Below, one piece after another: positions 11,376 through 22,595 of a stretch of 64,000 bases of DNA. The notes under the pieces are model-generated. The model had not been told where the DNA came from and did no database searches. It was given only the letters and a program-made list of their open reading frames with translations. The stretch is from Bettongia penicillata ogilbyi. Taxonomy: Eukaryota; Chordata; Mammalia; Diprotodontia; Potoroidae. Within the stretch, counting starts at the first letter, position 1, and every line of letters starts with the position of its first letter. The DNA is taken from the NCBI GenBank assembly GCA_023548195.1, contig JAJHZJ010000008.1:5046215-5110214 (forward strand). The letters run 5' to 3'. Both the position numbers and the translations under genes were made by a program.

Positions 11376-12554
11376 TTACCATGCAACAAACCCAAAACAC
11401 AATGAAATAATCTGAAAGGTCAACCATAATTCTGAAATCTACAAGCCTTTCTTTTCCTTCTTTTGGATCAGTCCTATGATCGTATCACAGCCTAAGACAC
11501 CTTATCACTCCAAATCAACCATTTTCTTATCAGGGAAGTCAGAAGAAAGGAAAAGGATAGATAGAGGGGAAGGACATAACCATTACATTTAGTACCATAT
11601 TAATTCTCCAAGCCAAATTATACTTGTATACAAGTAAGATCCCAAGAAAGTCAGAGGGCTACAGTATTAAACTTTCTAAGGCTATACTTACTTTAAGTTA
11701 CTTATGACTCCATCATTCTGCCAATATGGCAGAGAAAGAATGAAAGAAAAACTGCCAACAAAGTTGATGTGTTGACTTGCTTTTGCTTGACTGTGTCATT
11801 TGTTCCAAGGGAGCATTCAATGAAGAGGAAGGGAGAGGGGGGAAAAGAGTTTGAAAACTGACAGTTATTTTTTTTAAGAGGAAACAGTATCAATAAAACG
11901 AAACAACAAAAAAGGGAAAAATCCTCAGATACCACTTTTTAGGTTGCTAGGATTGGCATAGCCAAGAATCCAGAAATACCTCTACATTTTAGGCATCTGA
12001 AGAAAAAAACCCAGAACTCATAAGATGCCAGTGGAAAAATCCCTTAAATATTAAATGTCTTTGAAGATTGGGTTTCTACCTTTACTGATCCTGCCTCAAT
12101 CTTTGGTGTCCCATCTCTCTCTGCCTGGAGGACCTTTGAAGCTCTCTCTATTTGTTTTCCACCTATTAGCCCAAGGAATGACCCAATTCATATGTCCAAG
12201 CACTTGCTTTGAAAGGTAACAGATGAAGCATTTCTAATGATGCCCCCATTCTTTATCCCTACAGACTACTCTATCGTGCTAAGGAAGTATAGTCCCCCCA
12301 GCCCTCACCACCCCTGCCCATTCATGGAGTTTGGACAAATCAAAACCCAGAGACCCATGGATATGCCACAGCAAGGATCCTAACTCATTCAGCACATCCT
12401 AGCTCCTGATAATAGGGTAGGAATTGCAAAGCTTCCTCCCCCTTACCACAGCAGTTGTCTAAAGTTGAGATTTGCTTTGGGTGCAGAAGCTGTTAAATTG
12501 ATCATTTTTACACTTTGTACATTTGTACTTTGTCTTCTAAAGCCAATTTAGAGA

Positions 12555-12735
12555 GTATAACTCAGCAGAAAGGACACTGGTCTTGGTGTCAAAAACGTAG
12601 GCTCAAACCCTATATCTGGACTGTACTTCCTGTGTGATCTTCGGCCACTCTTTAAACTTTCACACACTTCTGCTTCCTAATCTATAAAATGGGCAGGTTG
12701 GGGTCAATCTATAATTTTTATGTGGCATTTGGTAT
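12555..12735 (+). repeat. MIR-type SINE
   Basis: AGAAAGGACACTGGTCTTGG, TTCCTGTGTGATCTTCGGCC and TAATCTATAAAATGGGCAGG. Confidence 0.6.
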
Positions 12736-13401
12736 TTGTGTATAGGCATGCTTTATGCAGCATGTGTTTCTGAAAAGTTGTATCCACTGAATTTGTCTAA
12801 AATCAATCCTAACCTTCACCTCTCCCCTAAATTTACATTGTGAATTCAGCAATATTTATTTTCCGCCTCTGGCTATTGAAGTAAAATGCCATGGTGAAAC
12901 CTTTTGTAAAGTAAACAAACAACTCTTAATTTCTTGTTTTTCCAGACTCCGAGGCCCTAAAGTCAACATTTGGATTAGTCCTAAATTTCAAGGGCACAAA
13001 GTTTTTCTCTTCCTACTGATGTCAAATTTGTCCTTTCCTCTATAGTTATGCATTATGTATCTTTCCTAGACAGGTTTCACAATATGCTATTTAAAAAGAC
13101 ATTCCAGAAGGTTTCCATTGAGTTCCAGTTTAAATAGTTTAGAAGTCACTTGGCAAGATTTTGAGAAATTCTGTCATTTATATTTAAAAATTCTCCTGAA
13201 TGGATTAAAGTACTTAACTTTACATTCATGATAAATATTTATACACACATATTTTAAACAAGTTGATCCCTTGCCAGACTTTTCCTTATAGTAAAAAATA
13301 GCTCCCAATCTGTCAAAATTCAGGCTTCCTTGTTCTTTCAGATGGATTAAATTATCTTTCATAAAAGATCCTCAGAAATGAGTTCATTCAATTGAACATT
13401 T

Positions 13402-13512
13402 GGTAAGTACCTAACATCTATTAAGTACCTAACATTTATTAAGTATCTAACATCTATTAAACACCTAACATCTCAAGTATCTAACATCTGTTAAGTACCT
13501 AACATTTCTTAA
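13402..13512. repeat. Minisatellite, 18-bp unit, about six copies
   Basis: Units follow ATTAAGTACCTAACATCT with small changes (TATCT, ACACCT, CATTT), and one copy is two bases short. The sequence just before it (TTCATTCAATTGAACATTTG) resembles the reverse complement of an L2 end, so the array probably grew from an L2 tail. Confidence 0.9.
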
Positions 13513-13724
13513 GCACAATTAGTGAGTTACTTCTAGGGAGAGGGAGGCCTAAAACACTCTTCTTCCATGATCTCTCCCTTCCTTTCCATTCTTACCCCAT
13601 CCTAAGTCCACGCTCTGGTTCCCTAATATCTGAACTATTCTCAACAGAAGTTTTTGTTGTCACCATCAGGAAGGCAGGGCAGATGATCCATGGGATAACT
13701 GAGAAGATGAAGCTATTGCCAATG

Positions 13725-13825
13725 AGTTGTCATGGTGTAAGTGGGAAAAACTCGAGTCCTTCAGACACAAGATCTGGGTTCTCACCTTCCTAACCTGTGT
13801 GACCTTGTGCAAGTCTCTCCACTTG
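13725..13825 (+). repeat. MIR-type 5' fragment
   Basis: GATCTGGGTTCTCACCTTCC and TGTGTGACCTTGTGCAAGTC match the tRNA-side half. Confidence 0.5.
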
Positions 13826-13904
13826 AAAAAACTGGACTCAAGCAGCAGTTCTGAAGGCAATGGGAAAAATTTTAGGGGAGGGGGCCTACAAAGTTGGATG
13901 GGAA

Positions 13905-14060
13905 AAAAATTTATTTTCACCAACTCTTCGCTTATTTTGTAATCCTGTGTCTTTTATTTTATGCATCTAAAAACACAATTCTAAGAAATGGTCCATAGGC
14001 TTCACCAGTCTGGCAAAGGAGTCCTGGACACAAGAAATATTTAGAACCCCTGGACTAAAA
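13905..14060 (-). mobile_element. hAT-type MITE fragment
   Basis: TTATTTTATGCATCTAAAAA, CACCAGTCTGGCAAAGGAGT and the end TTTAGAACCCCTGGAC match the family at 8300 and 9195. Confidence 0.5.
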
Positions 14061-14589
14061 AATCTTCAAAGTCTCTTTTATTTAACTTTAGATCCTATTA
14101 TTTGAACCCCAACCAGGGCAGGGTACCAGCCTCTTTCCTTTTTACCAAGGCTGCCTGCAGCCAGACTATATAAAGCAGTCTAGAAACACTGGCCCAGAAA
14201 TAGGAGTGAAATTGGACCTCCTGCTGTCTTGCTGCATTATTGGGAGTGCAAGCAAGAGAGCCAGGAGAGAAGTGTCACTCCAGGGAGGCTGGTTACCTAG
14301 GTAGCTTTCCCTGGGGGTCCATGCTAGGAAGAATCTCTTGAAGGATGCTGGAGATGTTCAGAAACTAACAAGATCATGGTTAGTAAATAACTTCCAAGCC
14401 CTTCCTTAGTATCTTGGGAGTGCCTGGGCCAGAGGTCTTCTGATCTATCTCTACCAAATCAGTATAATGGCACAGGCTTTGGGAGGAGAATCTTGCTTGC
14501 CCCATCTGCTGCTGACCCCAATAGATAAGATGAATAATTAAGGGTTGGCTGGTACCTTTCCTGGAGTCTGACAAAAAGGGACAGTGAAC

Positions 14590-14745
14590 TAAACTTAGGA
14601 GGGAGGAATTGAATTCCTCTTTGGCCTCATAGCCATGTGACCTTAGGCAGGACCCTCTATGGATCTCAGTTTCTTCATCTGTAAAATGTGGGGTTAGACT
14701 CGGCCACTTACATCCCTTTGCCCCTTCTTGCTCTGAGTCCATGAC
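14590..14745 (+). repeat. MIR-type SINE
   Basis: CCATGTGACCTTAGGCAGGA, CTCAGTTTCTTCATCTGTAA, then TTCTTGCTCTGAGTCCATGA. Confidence 0.65.
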
Positions 14746-15719
14746 TTAGGAAGGAAGAGGCACAGTACTTACACCTGAGGCGATGTAGGAATCAGGATTT
14801 ACAAAATATTTCTAAGTGATCTTCTGATGTCAGTTTGTCTCCTTTACCACCACCCACCCTACTTCAATCAAAACTCCTTCCCTTTTCTATGCATGGTGCC
14901 CCTGACCATGGAGTTCTTCAGAACTACTTCACTCCGTCACTAGGCCCATTCTAAACCCTCCTTGGCTATCCATACTCCATGCAACATCTCTACTTCCCCC
15001 AAGACTAGCTGTAGGGAGCTGTGAGTTTGGCATACCAGTCACACAAATTTAAAGCTTCATAAAGCCTGCACCACACTGTGTATATGCTCATGTTTTTAAA
15101 GCATAGGATCTGGACACTGTCCATGTCTGTTCCTTGTCCACCGAGTCCTTGAGTTTCCTTCTCCTACATAGGGGTCTCCTGGGTTTTGCATAAACCCCAG
15201 GGCTGCACTGCCACAGATGTCACACAACTCTGCTGTGCAAGAAGAGTTGTACCCATGAACTGTCTTTACATATTAGACAGCACAGGCTTATAACAAAGTC
15301 AAGCCACAAATCTGAACAAAGGGTGCTAGGTCAAGACTGACTGACCCGCTCTCAGGTTATTAGTATAATACCACTAAACCTGAGCCTCCAGAACTGGGAG
15401 TCTTAGAGGGAGAACAATATTACTTGACCTGATCATTACCACACATCAACTTTCCAGAAAGTTTTGAACCTCTGGACAAGTTTTCTACCTGGCAATCAAT
15501 CTCTTCACCTAGAATATTTAAAACAATTAGGGACTGTCACCCAAGTCCTTACAACTCTAGTAACTTTCAAGAATTTCCTTCCTCTTACCTCAAATATTTA
15601 TCATGCAAAAATGTCACCTTGGTGCCTTCTCTACTGCATTCCCACTACCTAACCCACTCTTCCATCTTCACTACGCATCCACGGTCAGACCACCTATGGT
15701 CATTGGAATATTGATCCTT

Positions 15720-16420
15720 TAAATGTGGTATCTGGTCAAAAGTCAAATGAAACAATAGACTAAGAAATGTGCAATGTAAGTTGCACTAATATCTGTTAGA
15801 AGATGAAATAGAGAAATTCTATGAGAGAACTAATAGGGTTCTCCAGACTAACTCGTGTATAACTTGATACTTGGTGACTTCAGTGCAGAAGTGGGTACAG
15901 AGTAGGGTGGAGAAATATAAATGGCTTAAGATTAAGAAAGACTGATAAAGGTCAATGGCTTTAGAGTATGTGGAAATTTCAAATCCATATGTCATGAATA
16001 ATTTCTTAAGAAGAGAGCTGGAAGATGCAAAAACAAAGCATTCTTCCCAACTTAACTGACAGGAAACAACTGACATTGGTCACCACCAATAAGGCTGTCT
16101 GGTTACCAAATAGAGCAAAGGTCAGCCAAATGATTAGAACGGATAAAGATCAGCTGGCATTGGGAGCAGTTACATACTGACCTGTTTACAGAGTCTATTG
16201 GTCTATTACAGTCTAAGTAAAGTCATGACTCTGCTGGTTAAAATTCTCAGAAATAGGATGGCTTAAGAAAAGCTCAATCAGTGGCATAAAGAGGAGACCA
16301 AAAGTCTGGAGACAGACTTAACTCCTTAAATATTTACTTGCCAGAGAGAAGTAGTTGGCAAAGATGACATAAGTTTATGAAGCAAATTCATCTGAAAAAC
16401 ATTAAAAAGGAAAACTAAAG
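15720..16420 (+). mobile_element. RTE LINE relic, endonuclease region
   Basis: One plus-strand frame reads LILGDFSAEVGT near 15858-15895, matching the GDFNA motif of the apurinic-type endonuclease in RTE (BovB-like) LINEs. Downstream pieces YVMNNF and LTDRKQL fit the same domain after frameshifts. The frame is broken by stops and indels, so it is dead. Marsupial genomes carry RTE LINEs, and the tails of several SINEs here suggest they were moved by such an element. Confidence 0.6.
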
Positions 16421-16466
16421 GTTATACACAGCACTACCACACAAAAATCAGTGAGAAAGAGAGAGA

Positions 16467-16535
16467 GTGTGTGTGTGTGTATGTGTGTGTGTGTGACAGA
16501 GAGAGAGAGAAAGAGAGAAAGCATCATCTGTACTC
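16467..16535. repeat. (GT)n flanked by (GA)n
   Basis: GAGAGAGTGTGTGTGTGTGT with one AT interruption, then a GAGAGAGAGAAAGAGAG run. Confidence 0.95.
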
Positions 16536-16597
16536 TGTGTTAAGTACTGCCAATATGCATATATAGATTTGTACATAATTGTACATACATACATGGC

Positions 16598-16632
16598 AGA
16601 GGATACACACACACACACATACACACACAGAA
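16598..16632. repeat. (CA)n microsatellite
   Basis: ACACACACACACAT then ACACACACAG. Confidence 0.9.
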
Positions 16633-17284
16633 CACAGATGGAAGGGAACCTGAGAAGGAAGTTTTTCTTGACATTAAGCCTTTCTCAGAAGCAGCTTTTA
16701 GCCCAGTGCTCTCCTGGTTCTGCCCCATAGGGCCAAAGAGAATGAGTCCCCTTCCTTTGTATAGGATAGCCCTTCAAGTACTTGAAGATGTGTTGGCCAT
16801 TCCTCTAACTGCAATGTCCTGATGTGATCTCTTGGACCACTGGGCTGGGTTAAGAATTTTTCTTACCATCTAATACAGAAGTCATTAATGATTGTGCCTT
16901 AACACAGCATCAAACTGAGGAAATGCATATGAAAGTTCCGATTTGCTTTTTATGGTTTAAGAATCATTCAACTAATCTTAATAATGATGGTGATGATACT
17001 AATTCTAACTGAACTAAGAAGATGAGGAAATTCGTGAGACAGAATTAAACCACCGCTTAGCTGAGGTCTAAGTCACTTGATTTGAACATGTACCACATTT
17101 TTACAGCAAAGTGTCACTGACATCCTCCTGGGCACTGAGGAAGCAACAGAAACATGAAGACTTAATGCCTAAGTACTTTTTGGGAATGTCTTCCTTCCAC
17201 ACTTTAGACTCCCCTCTCCCACTCAAATTTCTGGCAAATAGCCCGTATTTTGCAATAAAGTGACCAAGCAAAATGAGAAAGTTA

Positions 17285-17490
17285 TTGTGACTGCAGTAGT
17301 TGCGTTCATCCTTCATTTTTGAAGAAGACCATGACATCAGAGAAATGATGACATGACTTGAACCAGACTTTGTTTTGAGTGAGGGAGGGCTGTGCAGGTC
17401 ACCAGCCTCATTTTCTCCTCCTGAACCATCTGGATCCAGTGACCAGATATTCATCAGGATGACTGGAGATGACCCAGGATGCAATGGGAG
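17285..17490 (-). mobile_element. RTE-tailed marsupial SINE, truncated
   Basis: Reads inverted on the plus strand: GAAGAAGACCATGACATCAG, GGGAGGGCTGTGCAGGTCAC, GACTGGAGATGACCCAGGAT. Nearly the same body as the complete copy at 41396-41718 but without the tRNA head. Confidence 0.7.
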
Positions 17491-17559
17491 ACCGTGACCT
17501 TGTTCTCCTAAGGCCTATTCAGGTACATACTTAGAGTGAGTTGATGCTTATTTAAGAAG

Positions 17560-18000
17560 TAACAGGGGATGCTGAGCGAAAGGAGCAAAACCAGGAAAGC
17601 TTTGTGCACATAAACGACCACAGTGTGTGAGAGATTTTTCTGGTAGACTTGGAACTTCATAGCAATGCAAGGACTTAAAAAATTCCCAATGGTGTTCTAA
17701 GGCAAAATGCCCTCCACATTCACAGAAAGAACTATGGAAGTCAATGTAGCAGATCATTTTTTTTGTGTTTTGGTTTGTTATATGATTTCTACCATTCATT
17801 TTAGTTCTTCTACACAGCATGACTATAGTGAAAATATATTTAATAGAGATGTATGTGTAGATCCTATATAGAATTGTATGCCATCTCAGGGAGGGAAGGG
17901 GGAGGCATGGGGTAGGTAGGGGGAAAAGAATCTAAATTTTATAGTAGTGATTGTAGAACACTAAAAATAAATAAAATTTTAAAAAATTTTAAAAAGAAAG
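17560..18000 (+). mobile_element. L1 3' UTR with A-rich tail
   Basis: Contains CACAGAAAGAACTATGGAAG, CAGCATGACTATAGTGAAAA, GTAGATCCTATATAGAATTG, CATCTCAGGGAGGGAAGGGG and ends in AATAAATAAAATTTTAAAAA. This is the 3' UTR of marsupial L1; the body is absent (5' truncation). Confidence 0.8.
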
Positions 18001-18354
18001 TAATAGGGGAATGGTCCCTTTAATGAAAAAATATGAGTAAATCAAGCTGGGAGGGAAAGAGCAATAGTTACTATTGATAATCACTCTTAAGCCATGAGGG
18101 TCCAGAACACAGCTATTAAGTGGAGTTTGGGCAGGGACCTATTGTCTACTACCAGAACAGACTGACAAAAAAATTTACGGAATATAGTTACATTGTTCCC
18201 ATTTGTTTACAAATGAGATACAAACAAGCAACATTCTGGGTCATGAACTTGACTCCCTCACAGCCAGAGCCTCAAAGGCCTGAATTAATCCTTGATGAAA
18301 TTGACTGAACTAGATGTTAATTTCTCCCCACTCCCAACCAATTTCTCACATATC

Positions 18355-18485
18355 CACCCAAAACAAAAAAATATATATTAACAATTATATTCAATATAAT
18401 ATTTAATTAATATTAATAAATATTTAAAATATATTAACATTTTGGTAGTTTTTTTACTTTAATAATTTGATTTTAATTTTTAAGT
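18355..18485. repeat. AT-rich block
   Basis: About 130 bases of nearly pure A/T with short palindromic pieces such as TTAATTAATATTAATAAA. Confidence 0.85.
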
Positions 18486-18604
18486 AGCCTTATGTTCACC
18501 TTGGACCAAAAATCCCAACCCAACATTATAGCATTGTACCTGGTCAACGTCTAATTGATGCTCCCTGATTGTTTCAAGTAGTAAGGCAAAGGCAGAGATT
18601 TTAA

Positions 18605-18800
18605 ACTTCTTTTTTCCAAGGTGGGTCTCCTTAGCAATCTGGTGAAGTCTTTGCACCCCTTCTCAGATTCATGTTTTTAAATGCATAAAATCCAATAAAT
18701 AAGATTGCAAAGAACTTTAATTACACAGGGATACAGCTATCAAAATATTACTTTTAAATATATACTCACAGGCCCCCAGTTAAGAACCCCCATTCTAAAT
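18605..18800 (+). mobile_element. hAT-type MITE fragment
   Basis: AGCAATCTGGTGAAGTCTTT, CACCCCTTCTCAGATTCATG and right end CCCCAGTTAAGAACCCCC match the family at 9195. Confidence 0.55.
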
Positions 18801-19814
18801 TGAATGCAATTCTAGCAATTTTTAGTAGAGGCATTTACTAGCTACACCAGTCACTACATCTGCAACAAAAAAGTCCTTTCACTCACAGACATTTGCAAGT
18901 GATTTAGTGAGATTAAAGACATTCATTCCCTCTTCCCCCAAAAAGACTGGAGTTACTATCTTTCCCCTTCTTTGTATGGATCAGGATAAATTTCTCTTAA
19001 TAGATTTAAAAAGTCTCACTTTAACAATCAAGAGTTTTTTTTCAATTTTTTTCTATTCTAGTATGTTATGGAAATGTTTGTTTTATTTCTTAAATTCAGA
19101 ATAAAATAAATTTTTACAAAAGCGTTGAGTTCCATATGGCTCATACTCAGACCAGGACTGCTCGCTCACTGGTCTTTTGCTTAGCTTGAGGGACACCTGA
19201 GGTCAAAAATTAACAGCTTTCCCCCTCCACGGTGGCTCTGACCTTCTATCATTTGTACAAGGGGTCTTATTCTAGCAATTCTTGGCTGATCTTGACTGTG
19301 TTTGAATTCAATCTTAATATAACAATCCAAGTTATAAGTATTGTTAAATCTGGAAGAGAAGGCAGGTGGGATGCAATATACGGAGCTAAAGCCCAAATAC
19401 TCTGTACTTAATACAAAAATCAGAGCTGATTTCCTCCATTCTTCTCTTCCAAGGTTTGGGTGGCTTTGAAAGCAAGAAGACAATATGTGTAACAGAGATC
19501 TGGCTGCAGAAACAGAAACACTTAACATCTGACTACGGAACCCTCGGAAAGAGACCCTGTGGACAGGGGAGGCAGAAAAAAGGATTAAACCAAGGTCTCA
19601 GTTTTCATGGCAAGGAAAGAAGACTGGTATTTCTAAGCATCCACACCATGACAAAAATCCTGTTTAAGACAGATGGGCCTACACCATAACAAGATCTACT
19701 TTTGCTGCAGCTAGAAGCCAGGTAGGAATTATGCTCCCCCAGCAGGCTCTGTTTTAACGCAGAATCCCACAGAAGGGGCAGTAGGGCTCCTGAGTGACAG
19801 GGAAGGCCAAGAGA

Positions 19815-20165
19815 AGCATGTATCCCGCTGAAAGAGCACGGGTTTTGTAGTAAAAAGGCCTGGGTTCAAGGGCTGATTTTGTCCTTATTAGACAGCTAAG
19901 TGGTGCAACAGATAGAGAATGGGACCTGAAGAAAGGAAAAGCTGAGTTTAAAACTGAGTTCAAAGCCTCATTCATCATGCCCAGGTGTGTGATCCTGGGC
20001 AAGTCACTTAACTTCCTTAAGGCTCAGTTTCCTAGGCTGTAAAATGGGTATTATAGAGCAGCACCGACCTCCCAGGGCTACCATGAGGCTCAAATGAGAA
20101 CATCTTTCCAAAGTGCCTATCACATAGGAGGGACTGTACAAATGCATATTTCCTTCCCTTTTCCT
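19815..20165 (+). repeat. MIR/MAR-type SINEs, one inserted in another
   Basis: An outer head (GAAAGAGCACGGGTTTTGTA) is followed at about 19890 by a new head CAGCTAAGTGGTGCAACAGA, then TGATCCTGGGCAAGTCACTT, GGCTGTAAAATGGGTATTAT and a MIR-like 3' part. Confidence 0.65.
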
Positions 20166-20334
20166 TAGAAATGTTTTTTCCCTTTGTGAAGGCTAAGTCA
20201 CTTAAAACTTCTGCTCCATTGTGTCTTCTGTAAGTGACAGACCAGATAAAGGATCAAGGTCTCTGCCACCTCAAAATCTGCGACCTTAGGAAGACTTCCC
20301 AAGTCCTTAAAACTGAACCTAGGACAAGGTCCAC

Positions 20335-20665
20335 AGACTTCAAGAGATATAGAGACAAAGACGCAGAAACATGGAGATAGCCAGATATTTTGAGAGATAT
20401 GGAAATATAGATAGATATGAATAGATGCCTACAGAAACAGAGATATAAAGAGAGAGATATTAAGAGAGATATAAATATATAAAAATAGAGATAGAAATGA
20501 CAGATCTATAGAGATAGAGATATGTAGAAATAGAGCTAGAGATAGATAAATAAATGGATACAGAGAGGCACACAGAGATAGATCGGTAGAAATGGAAATG
20601 TAGTGAAAGATATATAGAGACAGATGATGGATATAGATATAGATGATAGATTTAGATCTAGATAT
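20335..20665. repeat. GATA/GAGATA-rich low-complexity block
   Basis: About 330 bases dominated by AGATA, GAGATAT and related units, imperfect. It lies in intron 2 only about 130 bases past the exon 2 donor. Confidence 0.95.
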
Positions 20666-20795
20666 TTGCCTACATTTTGACCCCTGCTACCAAGGAATGA
20701 TGATATCTCAACCTTTACTAAAGGAGGAACCTGAGATGATGTATACAAGCCACATGTGACAGATGATGGTAGCCTGACCCTGACCCAGGACTCAC

Positions 20796-20990
20796 CTCCA
20801 CTTCCACCGACTGCATGGAGAGGTCACACGGTGGCTTCAGAGCCTTGGGTCTCGTAGCATACCAGAAAGTTGTGAGTGCAGCAAAAGCGCCAAAGCCCAT
20901 TAACGTGTTTGTTGGAAGACTGCGCATATATTGTCGGAAGTCCCCAAACTCGGGCATTCGAAAGTATCGAAATAATTCGTGTGCCTGCAT
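20796..20990 (-). CDS. ACSL1: ACSL1 coding part of exon 2 (residues 1-65, start codon)
   Basis: This segment encodes the N-terminal 65 residues of long-chain acyl-CoA synthetase 1. It begins MQAHELFRYFRMPEF and ends MQSVEVE. Residues about 28-46 (TLMGFGAFAALTTFWYA) form the hydrophobic anchor that tethers ACSL1 to the ER or outer mitochondrial membrane; the catalytic domain follows in later exons. The ATG has A at -3 and C at +4, and no upstream ATG occurs in the 32-base leader within this exon. The exon ends GTGGAG|GTGAGT, a near-consensus donor in phase 0. Compared with the human protein as I recall it, most residues are identical; differences include FG for LV at 15-16 and A for P at 50. 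The frame continues into the intron for nine more lines of codons, which is read-through and not coding. Confidence 0.95.
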
Positions 20991-21022
20991 TGTCCCGCTG
21001 TGGTTGTCCCTTAGGCCAGATT
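20991..21022 (-). other. ACSL1: ACSL1 exon 2, 5' UTR portion and splice acceptor
   Basis: Thirty-two bases of leader precede the start codon. On the minus strand the acceptor is a clean polypyrimidine run ending CCCCATAG at 21023, immediately before the exon. The leader has no ATG, so no upstream ORF is added here. Its junction with exon 1 is inferred and would need transcript evidence. Confidence 0.82.
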
Positions 21023-21344
21023 CTATGGGGAAAGAAGGAACAAATTCAGTATTTCACAATGCGACTCTATCTGTGAGCCCCAGTTTCCATTGATAAGGTT
21101 GAACTACTAGACCATCCAGCTACAAAGTCACAGACCAAAATCTAATCAATGACAGGCCCACTAGTCACTGTGATTGCTTCAAATCCTATAATTCAAATGT
21201 TTTCCAAATAGACTACAATTTTCCTACCAGAAGCTAACAGAAATACTTTAAGTCTTAAGACAAATTGGAAAACAATTCTGGTCATTTTTCTTCCACTTAT
21301 AAAATTCTGTTTAAGAGTATTAAGGAAATTTTGTACTTAGTAGG

Positions 21345-21570
21345 TGAACAGTTCTTACTCCATAGACAAGAGGTCTGTCTTTGAGTCCTAACTTAGACAT
21401 CTATTAGCCGTGGGACCTAAGAAGTCACTTGATTTCCTTCAACTTCTGTTTCCTCATCTGCAAAATGTGGATGATAATAACACTGTCTACTTCACTGAGC
21501 TGCAGTGAGGAAAAGTGAGATAATGTATGTTAAGCACTTTGCAAACCTTAAAGCACCATGTTAGCAGCTG
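21345..21570 (+). repeat. MIR-type SINE
   Basis: AGGTCTGTCTTTGAGTCCTA, CCTCATCTGCAAAATGTGGA and AAGCACTTTGCAAACCTTAA. Confidence 0.75.
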
Positions 21571-22084
21571 TTCACCCAATATGAGATAGTCAAACTCAGT
21601 GGTCAATAACGATGTAAGTGTAGTTAAATAATAGCCACAGAGAAACCTCAAGTTACCAGTTGGCTGCTACTCGTCTTCATCACATCCTTAGAAAGTTTCC
21701 CAAATAAAAAGTAAATTGATCTGAATTTCACACACTCTCACAGGAGCATAGGCGAGTATCTCTTCTATTTCCTTTTTACTTAAGACATCTAGGCAGGAGC
21801 TCCTTTAGTGAATGGGCAAATAATAGTGAAAATTAAAAAACACAACAGTCCAACCAAACAGCATCCCCTGTTCTCAATCTAGTCTTAAACATTTCTGTGC
21901 TTAAACTGAAACTCTGCTCCACCCACCAAATGCTGCTGCTACATCTGCCATGAAGTATTCTACCAACTGGAAAGCTTTAGAATTTCCTTTAAGTATTTCA
22001 TTTATATCTTTTGTTGGCTCATAATTATGAGGTAGAATATTTTTGTGTCTACTTCTTCTCTTCCTGGAGGTCTGATCATCATAT

Positions 22085-22595
22085 CACCCCTCCCTCCTAA
22101 CCCAAAAGTGTCTCCCTATTGCCCCTCAAAAAAAAAAAAAAGACTCCTCTGTTTGTCAACTCAGTTTCTTTAAAACCTGGCCCCTTCCTACTCATCCAGC
22201 CTTCTGGCACTGTACTCTCCTACTTGAACTAGGAATTCATTCCTCCACACTGGCCTACTCATTATCACACACACACACAAGCTATTTCTCACTTCACGCC
22301 TTTGCACGATTATCCTCCACGATTGGAATGCATTCCCTCCTCACTGCCTGTCACCTCCCAGACTCTCTGCTTACCTTTGACTTAGTTCAATCATACCTTT
22401 TACAGGAAACTTTTCCTCATCCCCTGGTTGCCAGGGTCTTCTCACTGAAAATTATCATGTAAGTAATTATATGTGTGCATGATTAGACTAGGAAGTCCCT
22501 GAGAGCATTTACTGTTTGACCTTGGTTTGTCTATCCTTAGCACTTAGTACCTGGCACACAGTAAGCAAGGAATAAATACCTGTTGATTATTATTT
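22085..22595 (+). mobile_element. L2, 3' third
   Basis: CTGGCACTGTACTCTCCTAC, GGAATGCATTCCCTCCTCAC, AACTTTTCCTCATCCCCTGG and the tail CTTAGTACCTGGCACACAGT follow L2 in order. An A-run near 22128 and a short CA run near 22268 are internal. Confidence 0.85.

Larger units (their letters stand above)
5610..20795 (-). other. ACSL1: ACSL1 intron 2
   Basis: This 15.2 kb intron separates coding exons 2 and 3. It contains MIR-type SINEs, hAT-type fragments, an RTE endonuclease relic, an L1 3' end, a minisatellite and a GATA-rich block. No further exon with good protein similarity was seen. Bases 11375-12555, 14060-14590, 14745-15720 and 19000-19815 show nothing I recognise. Confidence 0.88.

Noticed and set aside
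20718..20795. Read-through of the exon 2 frame past MQSVEVE
   Set aside because: GTGGAG|GTGAGT is a good donor and joining to exon 3 restores the known ACSL1 sequence.
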